Shown piece after piece: positions 27,615 to 40,294 of a stretch of DNA of 42,621 nt. The notes below the pieces were generated by a model. The model did not search any database and had not been told where the DNA came from. It saw nothing but the letters and a program-made list of their open reading frames with translations. Position numbers and translations under genes: made by a program. The stretch's first letter is position 1, and each line of letters opens with the position of its first letter. The DNA lies in contig WQYW01000020.1 of assembly GCA_009781045.1 (NCBI GenBank), positions 1 through 42,621 of the forward strand, in the 5' to 3' direction. Source of the DNA: Alphaproteobacteria bacterium. GTDB lineage: Bacteria; Pseudomonadota; Alphaproteobacteria; Rhizobiales; Xanthobacteraceae.

Positions 27615-27650
27615 GGCAATTCCTTCACCTCCGGCAAGTACTTCACCTCC
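27615..27650 (-). repeat. 18-bp direct repeat carrying twin Shine-Dalgarno-like motifs
   Basis: Units 27615-27632 and 27633-27650 match at 16 of 18 positions. On the minus strand each contains GGAGGTGAAG. A 30-odd codon frame follows (to TAG near 27538) but has no Trp codons and no family match, so it is not called a gene. Confidence 0.6.
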
Positions 27651-27658
27651 GTTGGCTT

Positions 27659-27688
27659 AAGGGGCAGCCCTGCAATCGTCTGCCCCTT
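27659..27688 (-). terminator. Stem-loop downstream of ppiD
   Basis: Perfect 9-bp stem (27659-27667 with 27680-27688) and 12-nt loop, beginning about 12 nt past the ppiD stop. No T run on the minus strand, so intrinsic termination is doubtful and read-through into trpD is possible. Confidence 0.5.
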
Positions 27689-27700
27689 GCCCCGGAGCGG

Positions 27701-29596
27701 TCACTGCTGGTTCGCACCCGTGACCTGGTCGAAGGCGGATTCATTGATCTTGAAGCCGATCTCCTCGCTCAGCCGGCGGACAAAGGCGCTCATCTGCTCA
27801 TCGTTCATGACCCGCAGCAGGCCGAGCCGCATATTCCTGCTGGTTTCAGAGGCCGGATCGACAGCGGGCTCGGTGATGTCGGTGACGCGGAACAGGATGA
27901 TGCGATCGTCAACGGTGGCCTGACCAATGCTGTCTCTGGCGGTCTTGAACACTGCGGCCAGGACAGCTCGGGGCAGTTCGGTCTTGCCGCTGCGGGTGAG
28001 GGGGGGCGAGGTCTCGAGCCTGACACCGATCCCGGTCGCGACGTCGTTCATCGGCCGGCCGTCTTTGAGCTGCTGCCGCAGTTCGGCGGCCTTCTCGCGC
28101 AGTTTTTGAGCGATCTGGGTCTGACGCCAGCGTTCCTCGACCTGGCTTCGGACCTCGGCAAGTTCGCGTTCGCGCGGGGCGGTGACGCTGAGGACGTCGA
28201 ACCATACATAGCCGCCGCGGAAGGAGATCGGGTCGTTGTCCATGCTGACCTTGCTGTCGAAGGCCTTGGCAACCAGATCGAGCCCGGCGGGAATGGCCGC
28301 GATCAGCTGTCCGTCGGGGCCGCGGCCGGAACGGTCGACGGCATCAATTGTCACCGCGGTCAGCCCGAGTTTCTGCGCCGACTCGATTACGCTGGAACCG
28401 GCACCGTGCTCGTCCTCCATCCGGTTGCGCAGGTCGGTCAGACCGGTGGCCGCTTTCTCAAGGGCGAGTTCGTGCTTCATGTCATTGGCAACATCGTCAT
28501 AACTGGCTTCGCGGCCGGGCTCGATTTCATCGACCTTGACCAGAGCGACGCCGAACATACCCTGGATCGGCTGGCTGATTTCGCCGAGGTGGAGCGCGAA
28601 AGCGGCATCGGCGACCACGGGGTCGAGAATGTCGGCTTTGGTCACCAGGCCGTGATTGGCGTCGGCGGGATCGGCACCACGCTCCGTGGCGAGAGCGTCG
28701 AAGGACAGTCCCTGGGTCAGGCGTGCGCGTGCCGCCGCGGCTTCCTCCATGCTGGGGAAGAGAATGCGATGGACCTGGCGCCGTTCGGGTTTGCTGAGGC
28801 TGTCCTTGCGCCTGGCAAACTGTGCCCTGGCGTCGCTGTCGGCGATGGTGATGGTCTTGGCGACTTCCTCGGGGTTGATGGTGAGGAAGCTGATGGAGCG
28901 ATATTCCGGTGCGCTGAACTGCAGTCTTTCGGTGGCGAAATAGGTCTTGAGCACCTCGTCTGTCGGTGCCGGTATGTCGCCTGCCACAGCCGAACCCAGG
29001 GTGATGTAGTCGATCCGGCGTTCCTCGGTCAGGTAGCGCGTGAGCATCGTGACCAGGGTTTTGGACGGCTCAAGTCCGGCAATCACGCTGCCCATCATCT
29101 GCTGGCGCAGGCCCTGCTGGCGCAGATCGGCGCGGTAGCGCTGATTGCGGGTGTTCATCTGATACAGCATGGCTTCGTAGCGCGCCTGGTCGAAGACGCC
29201 GGCGGCGTTCCGGAAACGCGGATCGCTCAGGATCGCGTTCTCGATCTGGGCATCGGACTGGGCCAGCCCGAGCCGGGAGATGGTTTCATCGAGCGTCGCT
29301 TCATCGATGGTCTGGTTCAGGATCATGCGGTCGATCCCGCTCTTGCGTGCCTGCTCCGGAGTGAGCGGGCGGCCCTGCTGACGGCCGATTTCGCGCAGAC
29401 GGTTGGTATAGATGTCGCGGAAGTCCGTGACCGAAATCTCGGTGTGGCCGATCGTAGCCAGCGTCGACTGGCCGAAACCGCGGAAGATGTCGGCGATACC
29501 CCAAAAGCCGAAGGCGACGATCAACAGGCCCATCACGATTGTCATGATGGTTTTGCCAATCCAGTTTGATGAGGCCTTGCGTATTCCCCTGAGCAT
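27701..29596 (-). CDS. ppiD: PpiD-type periplasmic peptidyl-prolyl isomerase/chaperone (SurA-N domain)
   Basis: Inner-membrane anchored periplasmic foldase thought to assist proteins leaving the Sec translocon. 631 residues from ATG 29596: cytoplasmic LRGIRKASSNWIGK, one TM helix (TIMTIVMGLLIVAFGFWGIA), SurA-N-like region (ISVTDFRDIYTNRL, RMILNQTIDEATLDE), then a central parvulin-like domain (RRQVHRILFPS, FDALATERGAD, LGEISQPIQGMFGVALVKVDEIEPG) and a C-terminal helical part. The frame is open 225 nt upstream but the membrane-anchor start is the natural one. Divergent from tpiA; order tpiA-ppiD-trpD is typical for the group. Confidence 0.93.
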   Translation of the reverse strand: MLRGIRKASSNWIGKTIMTIVMGLLIVAFGFWGIADIFRGFGQSTLATIGHTEISVTDFRDIYTNRLREIGRQQGRPLTPEQARKSGIDRMILNQTIDEATLDETISRLGLAQSDAQIENAILSDPRFRNAAGVFDQARYEAMLYQMNTRNQRYRADLRQQGLRQQMMGSVIAGLEPSKTLVTMLTRYLTEERRIDYITLGSAVAGDIPAPTDEVLKTYFATERLQFSAPEYRSISFLTINPEEVAKTITIADSDARAQFARRKDSLSKPERRQVHRILFPSMEEAAAARARLTQGLSFDALATERGADPADANHGLVTKADILDPVVADAAFALHLGEISQPIQGMFGVALVKVDEIEPGREASYDDVANDMKHELALEKAATGLTDLRNRMEDEHGAGSSVIESAQKLGLTAVTIDAVDRSGRGPDGQLIAAIPAGLDLVAKAFDSKVSMDNDPISFRGGYVWFDVLSVTAPRERELAEVRSQVEERWRQTQIAQKLREKAAELRQQLKDGRPMNDVATGIGVRLETSPPLTRSGKTELPRAVLAAVFKTARDSIGQATVDDRIILFRVTDITEPAVDPASETSRNMRLGLLRVMNDEQMSAFVRRLSEEIGFKINESAFDQVTGANQQ

Positions 29597-29895
29597 TGGG
29601 TCCAACTTGTCTGGTGGGAGGAAAATCGCCTGCGCCCGTATGCCCGGATCTGAAAAAACAGACCGAAGTGGCGTGCGGGAGCGTGCGGGCGGCGTGATCA
29701 AGGCGTTATAATGTGGAGGCTTTCCTCCCGCAACCTCGCTGGCGTCGCTCCAGGATCGCGTGAGGGGCGGGCTGCCCGCAGGCGTCCGCCGGGCGGGGCG
29801 TGCGGGCACGCACTGCGGCATCCGTGCTGGAATTGCGCCCCCTTCTCTGCTAGCGGGAGGGCTTCAAGGGGAAACTGTGAGTGGGATGAGCCGAA

Positions 29896-30651
29896 ATGAC
29901 CGAGTCCTTGCGTGTTCTGATCGCCGGCAACTGGAAAATGAACGGCCTCAGGGCATCCCTGCCCGAATTTGAAGCCATGCTGGCGGGCGCCGCGGCGCTG
30001 GCGGCCAGGGTCGACCTCCTGGTTTGTCCGCCTGCCACCCTGGTCGCGGCAATGGCGGAAAAAGCCCGCGGCAGCAGGATCGCGATCGGGGCGCAGGATT
30101 GCCATGTCCAGGTCTCGGGGGCCCATACCGGTGACATCTCGGCCGAGATGCTGGTCGACGCCGGTGCCGGCTTCATCATCGTCGGCCATTCGGAGCGCCG
30201 CGCCGACCATGGCGAGAGTGACGCAAGGGTGCGCCAGAAGGCCCAGGCGGTGTGGCGGGCCGGGGCCCGCGCCATCGTCTGTGTGGGCGAAACCCAGGCC
30301 CAGCGCGATGCCGGCCAGACCCTCGACATTCTGCGCGCTCAGCTCTCGCTGTCGCTGCCCGATGAATCCAGCGCCGACAATCTCGTGGTGGCCTATGAGC
30401 CGGTCTGGGCGATCGGTACCGGGCTCACCCCGACGCCGAAAGATGTCGAGCAGATTCATGGCTTTATCCGCGATCTTGTGGTCGCGCGGTGGCCCGCTGA
30501 GGGGAAACGGATGCGGATTCTCTATGGCGGGTCGGTGAAGCCGTCGAATGCTGCGGAACTGATGGCGGTGGCTAATGTCAACGGCGCGCTGGTGGGCGGG
30601 GCCAGCCTCAAGGCCGCCGATTTTCTTGGCATCTGTGCCGCCTGTGCCTGA
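29896..30651 (+). CDS. tpiA: Triosephosphate isomerase
   Basis: Interconverts dihydroxyacetone phosphate and glyceraldehyde 3-phosphate. 251 residues with AGNWKMNG (Asn/Lys), [13 protein letters not shown] (catalytic His), [12 protein letters not shown] (catalytic Glu) and the phosphate-binding YGGSV and LVGGASL loops. Divergent from ppiD with a roughly 300-bp spacer in which no gene is seen. Confidence 0.98.
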   Translation: MTESLRVLIAGNWKMNGLRASLPEFEAMLAGAAALAARVDLLVCPPATLVAAMAEKARGSRIAIGAQDCHVQVSGAHTGDISAEMLVDAGAGFIIVGHSERRADHGESDARVRQKAQAVWRAGARAIVCVGETQAQRDAGQTLDILRAQLSLSLPDESSADNLVVAYEPVWAIGTGLTPTPKDVEQIHGFIRDLVVARWPAEGKRMRILYGGSVKPSNAAELMAVANVNGALVGGASLKAADFLGICAACA

Positions 30652-30853
30652 CAGAGCGGTTTCGCCCAGGTCTTAATGTTCTGTGTTTCAGCCCTGTGGC
30701 GCCTTGGGGCGGGTGTGTCACAGGGGTGGAGGGGTGGATATGGGGTTGGCAATCCCCGCATTGATCGTGTAACACCACGCCATCTCAGACAAGACCGTTA
30801 AGGGCGCAGGTTTGCCGCGATCGGCACCTCTCGCTTTGTGATGGAAGGGTGCC

Positions 30854-31240
30854 ATGCAGACCGTCGTCATCGTCCTCCACCTCATGATCGTCGTCGTCAT
30901 GATCGGCACGGTTTTGCTGCAGAAGTCCGAGGGCGGTGGCCTTGGCATGGGTGGCGGAGCCGGTTTCATGTCGAGCCGGGGCACCGCCAATCTTCTGACC
31001 CGCACCACCGCGATTCTTGCGGGGCTGTTTTTCGTGACCAGCCTGTTTCTGGCCTGGGATGCCGGCTATCAGCGCCGGCCGGCGCCGGAAGTGCAATCGC
31101 AAACGCTGCCGACCGGGGGAAGCACGCCGCAACCGGTGGCGCCACCGACATCGGGAGGTATCCTCGACAGCCTCAAACATGACGATCCAGCGCCGGCAGC
31201 GCCGGCAGCTCCAGCATCGGCTCCCGCGCCATCCCCATGA
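30854..31240 (+). CDS. secG: Preprotein translocase subunit SecG
   Basis: Small subunit of the SecYEG channel. 128 residues with two TM helices (VVIVLHLMIVVVMIGTVLLQ and TAILAGLFFVTSLFLAW) flanking the conserved loop KSEGGGLGMGGGAGFMSSRG, then a Pro/Ala-rich tail of about 45 residues (QRRPAPEV to PAPSP), common in alphaproteobacterial SecG. GGAAGG lies just upstream of ATG 30854. The tpiA-secG gap (200 bp) holds a 7-bp CCCTGTG/CACAGGG inverted repeat. Confidence 0.96.
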   Translation: MQTVVIVLHLMIVVVMIGTVLLQKSEGGGLGMGGGAGFMSSRGTANLLTRTTAILAGLFFVTSLFLAWDAGYQRRPAPEVQSQTLPTGGSTPQPVAPPTSGGILDSLKHDDPAPAAPAAPASAPAPSP

Positions 31241-31406
31241 CCGCAAGGCGCCCCGCGCGCAGGCGGCTTTCCAGGGTAGAGAACCAGAAGCGTTTCATGG
31301 ACCTGTCGATGAAGCGCTGTGGACGTCTGTGGTCCAGCGGCCGGTCCGCGACAGCGCTGGGGTTTTCGACCAATCGTGTTTTGCGAATCGGCGGCCAGGA
31401 GATTAG

Positions 31407-33050
<1,644 letters not shown>

Positions 33051-33087
33051 AGCCGGTCTGGAAGCGGAGGACTTCGAGGAGAGAGTG

Positions 33088-33414
33088 ATGATCTACGAGT
33101 TGCGTGTCTATCGCTGTGTGCCGGGGCGGTTGCCGGCGCTGATCCAGCGCTTTGAAACCGCGACGATCAGGCTGTTCGAAAAACATGGCATTCGTCAGGC
33201 CGGGTTTTTCACCACCATGATCGGCGCGTCGTGCCAGGAACTGACCTATCTTCTGGCCTGGGAATCGCTTGCCGAACGGGAACAGAAGTGGGACGCATTC
33301 ATGAGCGATCCGGACTGGACCGCCGCCCGCGCCGCTTCCGAGCCCGAAGGGCCTCTGGTTGCCGATATTGCAAGCCAGATCCTGGTGCCGACATCCTTCT
33401 CGGCTCTGCGCTGA
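33088..33414 (+). CDS. NIPSNAP family protein
   Basis: 108 residues, a ferredoxin-like alpha/beta-barrel family defined by the start MIYELRVYRCVPGRLP and the middle motif TYLLAWESLAEREQKWDAF. The molecular function of bacterial members is not established. ATG 33088 is preceded by GAGGAGAGAG. It lies 37 bp after pyrG and before kdsA, a placement also found in Bradyrhizobium-like genomes, and is probably co-transcribed with pyrG. Confidence 0.92.
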   Translation: MIYELRVYRCVPGRLPALIQRFETATIRLFEKHGIRQAGFFTTMIGASCQELTYLLAWESLAEREQKWDAFMSDPDWTAARAASEPEGPLVADIASQILVPTSFSALR

Positions 33415-33553
33415 GCTTGTTGGCGTCCCCTCACAGCTGTGAGGAACAGGGGGAGACGCGGGGGCCTTCCTCAAGGTGTGAGGCCTGATCTTTAAGGCGC
33501 AACGTGTCAAAAGGCGCTGGCAAAAGGTGCCGGAAAAAAGGGGCATGATCCTC

Positions 33554-34417
33554 ATGACTGCAGAATCGGGTGTCGCGTCGGTAGTCAGGGCAGGCACCGT
33601 CGCCTTCGGCAATGACCGGCCGCTCGCGGTCATCGCCGGACCGTGTCAGCTCGAAAGCCGACAGCACGCGCTTGAGGTTGCCACCGCACTCAAAGAGATC
33701 GCTGCGCGTCTCAGGATCGGTCTGGTTTTCAAGACCTCCTTCGACAAGGCCAACCGCACCAGTGTCGCGGGGGCGCGCGGACTTGGTCTTGCGCGTTCGC
33801 TTGCCGTGTTTGAGGAGATCCGCTCCACGCTGGGCCTGCCGGTCCTGACCGACGTCCATGAAGTGTCGCAGTGTGCTGAACTCGCGCCGGTGGTGGATGT
33901 GCTGCAAATCCCGGCTTTTCTGTGCCGGCAGACGGACCTTCTGGTGGCGGCGGCAGCAACCGGAAAGGTCGTCAATGTCAAGAAGGGGCAGTTCCTGGCC
34001 CCCTGGGATATGGTCCATGTTGTCGCCAAGGTCACGTCCCGGGGCAACGGCAACGTGCTGGTCACCGAACGCGGCACCTCTTTTGGTTACAACACGCTGG
34101 TGTCCGACATGCGCGCGCTGCCGATTCTCGCCCGTGAGACCGGCGCGCCGGTAATCTTCGATGCCACCCACTCGGTCCAGCAGCCCGGTGGCAGGGGTAC
34201 CTCCTCGGGTGGTGAACGGGAATTTGTCGCGGTGCTGGCGCGCGCCGCGGTTGCGGTGGGAGTGGCCGGGGTTTTCATCGAGACCCATCCCGATCCCGAT
34301 TCCGCACCATCGGATGGCGCCAATATGGTGGCCCTGCGCGATTTCGAGGCGCTGCTTGCCAGTCTGATGCGCTTTGACGAACTGGCGAAAAGCACCTCAC
34401 GCGGCGCGGAGCACTGA
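33554..34417 (+). CDS. kdsA: KDO-8-phosphate synthase, metal-dependent class
   Basis: Condenses PEP with arabinose 5-phosphate to Kdo-8-P for the LPS inner core. About 287 residues with [58 protein letters not shown] and [12 protein letters not shown]. The Cys of AGPC, the His of DATHSV, the Glu of IETHPD and the Asp of SDGAN are the four ligands of the metal-dependent class (Aquifex type), in contrast to the Asn-containing E. coli enzyme. Start is ambiguous among GTG 33527, ATG 33545 and ATG 33554; AGGGG is best spaced for the last. Confidence 0.95.
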   Translation: MTAESGVASVVRAGTVAFGNDRPLAVIAGPCQLESRQHALEVATALKEIAARLRIGLVFKTSFDKANRTSVAGARGLGLARSLAVFEEIRSTLGLPVLTDVHEVSQCAELAPVVDVLQIPAFLCRQTDLLVAAAATGKVVNVKKGQFLAPWDMVHVVAKVTSRGNGNVLVTERGTSFGYNTLVSDMRALPILARETGAPVIFDATHSVQQPGGRGTSSGGEREFVAVLARAAVAVGVAGVFIETHPDPDSAPSDGANMVALRDFEALLASLMRFDELAKSTSRGAEH

Positions 34418-34516
34418 AAGGCCAGCCTGCGGGCTTGTGGATCCGGTCCCGATGCAGGGATGCGCCCCGGCAGAGGTGCTGCGGGCGGGTTGGCGCGGGC
34501 AGATTGTCCTTTCGTC

Positions 34517-34981
34517 TCAGCCGCGTCCGCGATAGGGGGCGACCTGCTGGTCGGGCACCCACAAGCCCCTGGGCAGGCTGCCGGTCTGCCAGAAGACGTC
34601 GATCGGAATGCCGCCGCGGGGGTACCAGTAGCCGCCGATGCGCAGCCATTTGGGGGCGATTTCCTGAGCAATCCGCCGGCCGATGGCTACCGTGCAGTCT
34701 TCGTGAAAGCCGCCGTGGTTGCGGAAGCTGGCGACATAGAGTTTCAGGGACTTCGATTCCAGCAGCCATTTTCCTGGCGCATAATCGATCACCAGATGCG
34801 CGAAATCGGGCTGACCGGTGACCGGGCACAGGGCGGTGAATTCGGGCACGGTGAAGCGCACCAGATAGTCGGTGCGGGCCTGGGGATTGGGTACGCGCTC
34901 GAGCCGGGCCTCTGCCGGTGTGGCGGGCAGAGGAGCGGCGCGCCCGAGCTGGAGAGATTTTCCTGGCGGCATTTTTGGCAT
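34517..34981 (-). CDS. queF: 7-cyano-7-deazaguanine (preQ0) reductase, short QueF type
   Basis: NADPH-dependent reduction of preQ0 to preQ1 for queuosine in tRNA wobble positions. 154 residues from ATG 34981: substrate Cys in [11 protein letters not shown], the QueF motif [14 protein letters not shown] and [16 protein letters not shown]. Length fits the unimodal (YkvM-like) class. GTG 35023 is an in-frame alternative start. Convergent with kdsA; no other queuosine gene and no preQ1 riboswitch was recognised. Confidence 0.96.
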   Translation of the reverse strand: MPKMPPGKSLQLGRAAPLPATPAEARLERVPNPQARTDYLVRFTVPEFTALCPVTGQPDFAHLVIDYAPGKWLLESKSLKLYVASFRNHGGFHEDCTVAIGRRIAQEIAPKWLRIGGYWYPRGGIPIDVFWQTGSLPRGLWVPDQQVAPYRGRG

Positions 34982-35216
34982 GGTCGGGATGTCCTGGTGC
35001 GGGGTGTGTTGTCGCGAAGGCACTGTCTTTCAGCATGAACGGGAAGACGTGGAAAGCCGGTGACACGGAAATGCAACGCAAAAGTCAGACAGGGGCTGCG
35101 GAGGGGAGGAAAAGGCGCCTTCCCCCGCGCATTTCTTCAAGGGCTCTCTGGGAAAGCGGGCGCAGTCCACCGTTCCCATTTCGCCATACTGCGTGTAAGA
35201 CGCTTGGCTTGAAACT

Positions 35217-36606
<1,390 letters not shown>

Positions 36607-36660
36607 AAACGGGTGCGAGCCATTTGCGCGGCGGGGGCGCGAGAAAGAGGGGAGGCGGGG

Positions 36661-37800
36661 ATGGCGGAAGGCGAACGGGGACTGCAATTGCGGTCGCTGA
36701 TTACGAAAAGCGGCCGGCTTGAACTGTCGCTGCCTGAGGTGCCGACGCCGCAACCAGGGACGGATGAGGTGGTGGTGCGCGTCGAGGCGACGCCGATCAA
36801 CCCCTCCGATCTCGGGCTCCTGCTCGGTCCCGCCGACCCCGCCGCGCTGACGGCGTCGGGCACGGCCGACGCTCCGCGTCTTTGCGCACACGTGCCCGAG
36901 GCGCGGATGGCGGCGATGGCGGGGCGGATCGATCAGTCGCTGCCGGTCGGCAATGAGGGGGCCGGTGTCGTCATCCGCACTGGAACTTCGCCAGCCGCGA
37001 AAGAACTGCTGGGTCGCACGGTGGCGATGGTTGGCGGGGCGATGTATGCGCAGTATCGCACGCTTTCTGTCGGCAACTGCCTGCCGCTCCCCGAAGGCAG
37101 CAGCGCCGTCGAAGGCGCCTCCTGTTTCATCAATCCGCTCACCGCGCTCGGCATGGTTGAGACCATGCGCCGGGAGGGCCACACGGCGCTGGTCCATACC
37201 GCCGCCGCCTCCAATCTCGGGCAGATCCTCAACCGCATCTGCCTCAAGGACGGCATTGCGCTGGTCAACATCGTGCGTGGTCAGGCCCAGCTGGATCTGT
37301 TGCGCGGCAGCGGTGCCCGCCACGTCATCGATTCCACCGCCCCTTCTTTTATCCAGGATCTCAATGCCGCAATGAAAGCGACGTCGGCCACCATCGGTTT
37401 TGATGCCATCGGCGGCGGCCGCCTCGCCAGCCAGATCCTCAGTGCCATGGAACTTGCCGCCAACACGAGCGAGACGTCCTATAGCCGTTATGGTTCCAGC
37501 GTTCATAAGCAGGTCTATATCTATGGCGGCCTTGACAGCGGAGCGGTGGAACTGGTGCGGAATTTCGGTATGGCCTGGGGCGTCGGCGGCTGGCTGCTGT
37601 TCCCCTTCCTGGCAAAGATCGGGAAGGCAGACGCCGCGCGCCTGCGCAGCCGTGTGATCGATGAGCTCAAGACCACCTTCGTCAGCCGCTACAGCCGGAG
37701 GATCTCGCTTCGCGCAGCGCTCGATCCGGCCAATGTCGCCGTCTATGCCCGTCGGGCTACGGGGCAGAAATTTCTGATCTGCCCGCACAGTGATGCGTGA
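36661..37800 (+). CDS. MDR-superfamily zinc-type alcohol dehydrogenase/quinone reductase-like oxidoreductase
   Basis: 379 residues. The N-terminal GroES-like fold is shown by LPEVPTPQPGTDEVVVRVEATPINPSDLG (read in parts), GNEGAGVVIRTG and LGRTVAMVGGAMYAQYRTLS. A Rossmann region follows (ALVHTAAASNLGQILNRI, IGFDAIGGGRLASQIL). The classic zinc-ligand cysteines are not apparent, pointing to a zinc-free, probably NADPH-dependent, quinone-oxidoreductase-like member. ATG 36661 has GGGAGGCGGGG directly upstream. It follows eno by 54 bp and may be co-transcribed. Substrate unknown. Confidence 0.88.
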   Translation: MAEGERGLQLRSLITKSGRLELSLPEVPTPQPGTDEVVVRVEATPINPSDLGLLLGPADPAALTASGTADAPRLCAHVPEARMAAMAGRIDQSLPVGNEGAGVVIRTGTSPAAKELLGRTVAMVGGAMYAQYRTLSVGNCLPLPEGSSAVEGASCFINPLTALGMVETMRREGHTALVHTAAASNLGQILNRICLKDGIALVNIVRGQAQLDLLRGSGARHVIDSTAPSFIQDLNAAMKATSATIGFDAIGGGRLASQILSAMELAANTSETSYSRYGSSVHKQVYIYGGLDSGAVELVRNFGMAWGVGGWLLFPFLAKIGKADAARLRSRVIDELKTTFVSRYSRRISLRAALDPANVAVYARRATGQKFLICPHSDA

Positions 37801-37879
37801 CGTGTGACATTGTCTTCTCGCCAGACAAGAGGGGCACGCGCAGGTTCCCGGTGCCTGCTTTCTGCTTTCCCGGAGGTTT

Positions 37880-38060
37880 TCCGGTGACCCCGTTGCAGGA
37901 CCGCAAAGCCTGGGTAACGCCCTGCCAGAGCCGGCCGCCGAGGCGCTGCTCATGGATCTGTTGAACACGCGTCTGCCGGGCTCCGTGCTGCGGATGGGCG
38001 TCTGGCGGGTGATGGCGTCGTCAGTCACCGAGCGGCAGCGGATGTTCACTCCCCAAGGGG
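37880..38060 (+). pseudogene. Possible remnant of an SbmA/BacA-type ABC transporter C-terminus
   Basis: The frame through ATG 37952 reads GNALPEPAAEALLMDLL followed by NTRLPGSVLRMGVW. This resembles the end of the ATPase domain of SbmA/BacA/YddA-like transporters, where ALDEPAEAALYRLL and RLPGTTVVSIGHR follow the Walker B motif. The Walker motifs, signature motif and transmembrane part are absent and the H-loop is lost, so if the resemblance is real this is a decayed fragment. The match is from memory and short; it could be chance. Confidence 0.3.
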
Positions 38061-38752
38061 ATGGCGGAAAAATTGGAAAAGGGGGAGTCGGTTCTGCGAG
38101 CAGGAGAGGGGTGGTCCTGCCGCCCTCTCGCAGCTCACGCCGAAGTTCCTGCGAGGGTTCGCAAGGCTCCGGATCAGGGCGGGGAGCGGCGTCTCTCCTG
38201 AGGTGATGCACGAGGGCAGGGAAATGCTTCACAAAGGCCAGATCGTCACGGCAGCGGACGATCCCAGCCGTGGGCTCTGCGCGCACAGCGTCTTCGAAGG
38301 ATTGTGGCTGGCGGCCTGCCACGCGATATCACAGGACGATCTCCGATAGCTGGAAATTGGCGCGATGCTGTTGCGCCGCTGCGCGGCTTTCATATGACTT
38401 CAAAATGTGCCGCGCGTAGAGCCCGACAAGGCCGGCGGATCGGATGGTGCGCGCAACATCCTCCGGCGAGGGCAGGACAATTCCGCCCGGCATTCGCGGT
38501 TTCCGGTTTTTCCCGGTAGAACGCAGGATGGGTAGTTGGATGTCGTTGCCCGGGCTCTCTGTCGCTCCGGCTGCTATCATGTGCGTGGAATTCATCCGAT
38601 CGGATGATGACGGTAGCGACGGGCTGCGGCAGTGTCGCAACAGGGGGAGGGCACGGCGTTTTCTGCGCAATGGCAGTGTCTGCGCATCCCTCAAATGGGG
38701 GATGGAATCGGAAAGGTTCGATCTGCTATGAATGTTTCAAACAGGAGAATTC
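38061..38752. other. About 700 bp without a firm gene
   Basis: A + frame at 38131-38349 encodes a peptide ending SVFEGLWLAACHAISQDDLR, and a minus frame at 38329-38694 is also open. Neither has a good ribosome-binding site or a recognised family. Probably decayed sequence continuous with the ABC-transporter remnant. Confidence 0.45.
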
Positions 38753-39277
38753 ATGGGGAGGGTGACAATGGCCGGGGGGCTGCGACGGGGGGAGGCGTGC
38801 ACATGGCGACGGCGTTTGTGCCATGGGGGAGCGCTGGTTTCGATCCTGTTTGCAGCGTCGGCGGTGCATTCGCAGTGTCGGGCGGAACAAGGGCCGTTTG
38901 CGCGGCTTGCCGGCAGCTGGCGCGGTGGTGGAAATGCGGTGCTTGATGACGGCAGCACCGAGCGACTGCGCTGTCGGGCCAGCTATGGAGTGGCTGGAGC
39001 AGGGATGAGGATGGCGCTGCTCTGCGCCAGCGACTCCTACAAGCTGAACTTCTCTGCCGATGTCGAGGCCAGTGGTCGCGGCATCACGGGGAGTTGGAGT
39101 GAGGCCAGCCACGCGCTTTCCGGCTCGTTGCACGGAAATGGCGGTGGCGACAGCTTCCATGTGGTGGCGCATGGGGCAGGCTTCAATGCGTCGATCTCAC
39201 TGCGTGTCAGCGGGAGCAGGCAACAGATCACGATGCGCTCCTGGAGCATTAACGCCAACGTTTCGCTGTCACGCTAG
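38753..39277 (+). CDS. Secreted protein of an uncharacterised Rhizobiales family
   Basis: 174 residues with a basic N-region and hydrophobic core (RRRLCHGGALVSILFAASAVHSQCRA), i.e. a probable Sec signal peptide. The mature part of about 135 residues is beta-rich: FARLAGSWRGGGNAVLDDGS, ERLRCRASYGV, LLCASDSYKLNFSADV, ITGSWSEASHALSGSL, FNASISLRVSG. I know this pattern (AGSWxGGG...RCxAxY...CASDSYK) from hypothetical proteins of Bradyrhizobium and relatives; the two conserved Cys may form a disulfide. Function unknown. ATG 38753 has AGGAGA at 38743-38748; ATG 38768 with GGGAGG upstream is an alternative. Confidence 0.8.
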   Translation: MGRVTMAGGLRRGEACTWRRRLCHGGALVSILFAASAVHSQCRAEQGPFARLAGSWRGGGNAVLDDGSTERLRCRASYGVAGAGMRMALLCASDSYKLNFSADVEASGRGITGSWSEASHALSGSLHGNGGGDSFHVVAHGAGFNASISLRVSGSRQQITMRSWSINANVSLSR

Positions 39278-39515
39278 TGGTTCACAATTTTGGGGGTGTT
39301 GTCGGACACGCGATGTCATTTATCCGCGTTAGGGCTGCTGGCCTTCGCCTGGATGTGCGATGTGGGCGTATTTGCGTTCCCTGATCGGATGCGTGAGGGG
39401 AGGGAGACGAAGGGAAGTATGAAGCGACTGCGCTTTTGGGAGTGGAGAGATGAGTGAGGAAAGGGGGGAGGTCGTAGTGGATCGCAGCGGCGATAAAGAT
39501 TGCCGGGAGTGTTCC

Positions 39516-39968
39516 ATGACTGTGTTTTGTGACAGAACCGATAGTGCAGCCCGGACGATACGTGCTGATCTGAGTGATGAGGAATGGGAGATTGTCGCTC
39601 CCCTGCTGCCGTCGGAACGCGGCCGCTGGGCGCGGCCGGCCTTCGACAACCGGATCTTCTTCAACGGCATACTGCATGTGCTGGGGGAAGGTTGCCCGTG
39701 GCGGGACATGGATGAGCGCTATGGCAGGTGGAATTCGGTCTATGTGCGGTTCCAGCGCTGGACGGCACAGGGGGTGTGGGATCGGGTACTGCCGACAATG
39801 GTTGCTCTCGGCCTCACGGATCATTGGCCGGAGACGACCGACGAAGGGCGGATCCGCAAGTTGGTGATTGAAACCGCTGCGCGGCTGCGCCTTGCGCAGG
39901 CGTCGCAAGATGATGCAGGAGGCGTTGCGCGGCAGGCAGGAGTGCCGGAGGGAGCAGGGCGGGTGTGA
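39516..39968 (+). mobile_element. IS5-family transposase fragment (N-terminal DUF4096-type domain)
   Basis: About 150 residues. The part IRADLSDEEWEIVAPLLPSE, NRIFFNGILHVLGEGCPWRD and YGRWNSVYVRFQRWTAQGVW is the N-terminal domain of IS5-group transposases. From about residue 125 the frame departs from the family and stops at 39968; the DDE catalytic domain is not present downstream in any frame I could find. An ATG at 39450 is an alternative start. No terminal inverted repeats were identified, so this is a truncated, inactive remnant. Confidence 0.8.
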
Positions 39969-40294
39969 TCTGCCATCGGCGGCACGAGTTCGGCAAAGGC
40001 GGGCTGCGCGATCGGCGCCTGCGCGGTGTCACGGCGATGCCGGTAAAGGCAGTTTCAGGGCAGGTGCTCATAACCGGCTGCCCGCGTGGCCTGCGCGGAT
40101 GTGAGGGAGGATCGTCTGCGTTGTTGCCCCGATGGCCCCGCCGCCTTGCGGCTGGTCTGCGTCGTGGCACCAGAGCCTGGCAGGAGGCTTTGAGAGCGAC
40201 CCGTGGCTGTGACATTTTTGAGGGGCGGCTCGCTGGTTGGCGCAGAGTGGCCTGGTCCCGCCGTCAGGTTGCGGGCTGCGGCGCGGCGCGTCTG
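39969..40294. other. About 330 bp without a gene
   Basis: Lies between the transposase fragment and the Sel1-repeat gene. Nothing recognised. The missing half of the insertion sequence is not here. Confidence 0.5.

Noticed and set aside
27530..27650. Tryptophan attenuator leader peptide before trpD
   Set aside because: The short frame has no Trp codons and no alternative terminator/antiterminator hairpins were found next to trpD.
34981..35200. preQ1 riboswitch upstream of queF
   Set aside because: No compact stem with the C-rich loop and A-rich tail expected for a preQ1 aptamer was found on the minus strand.
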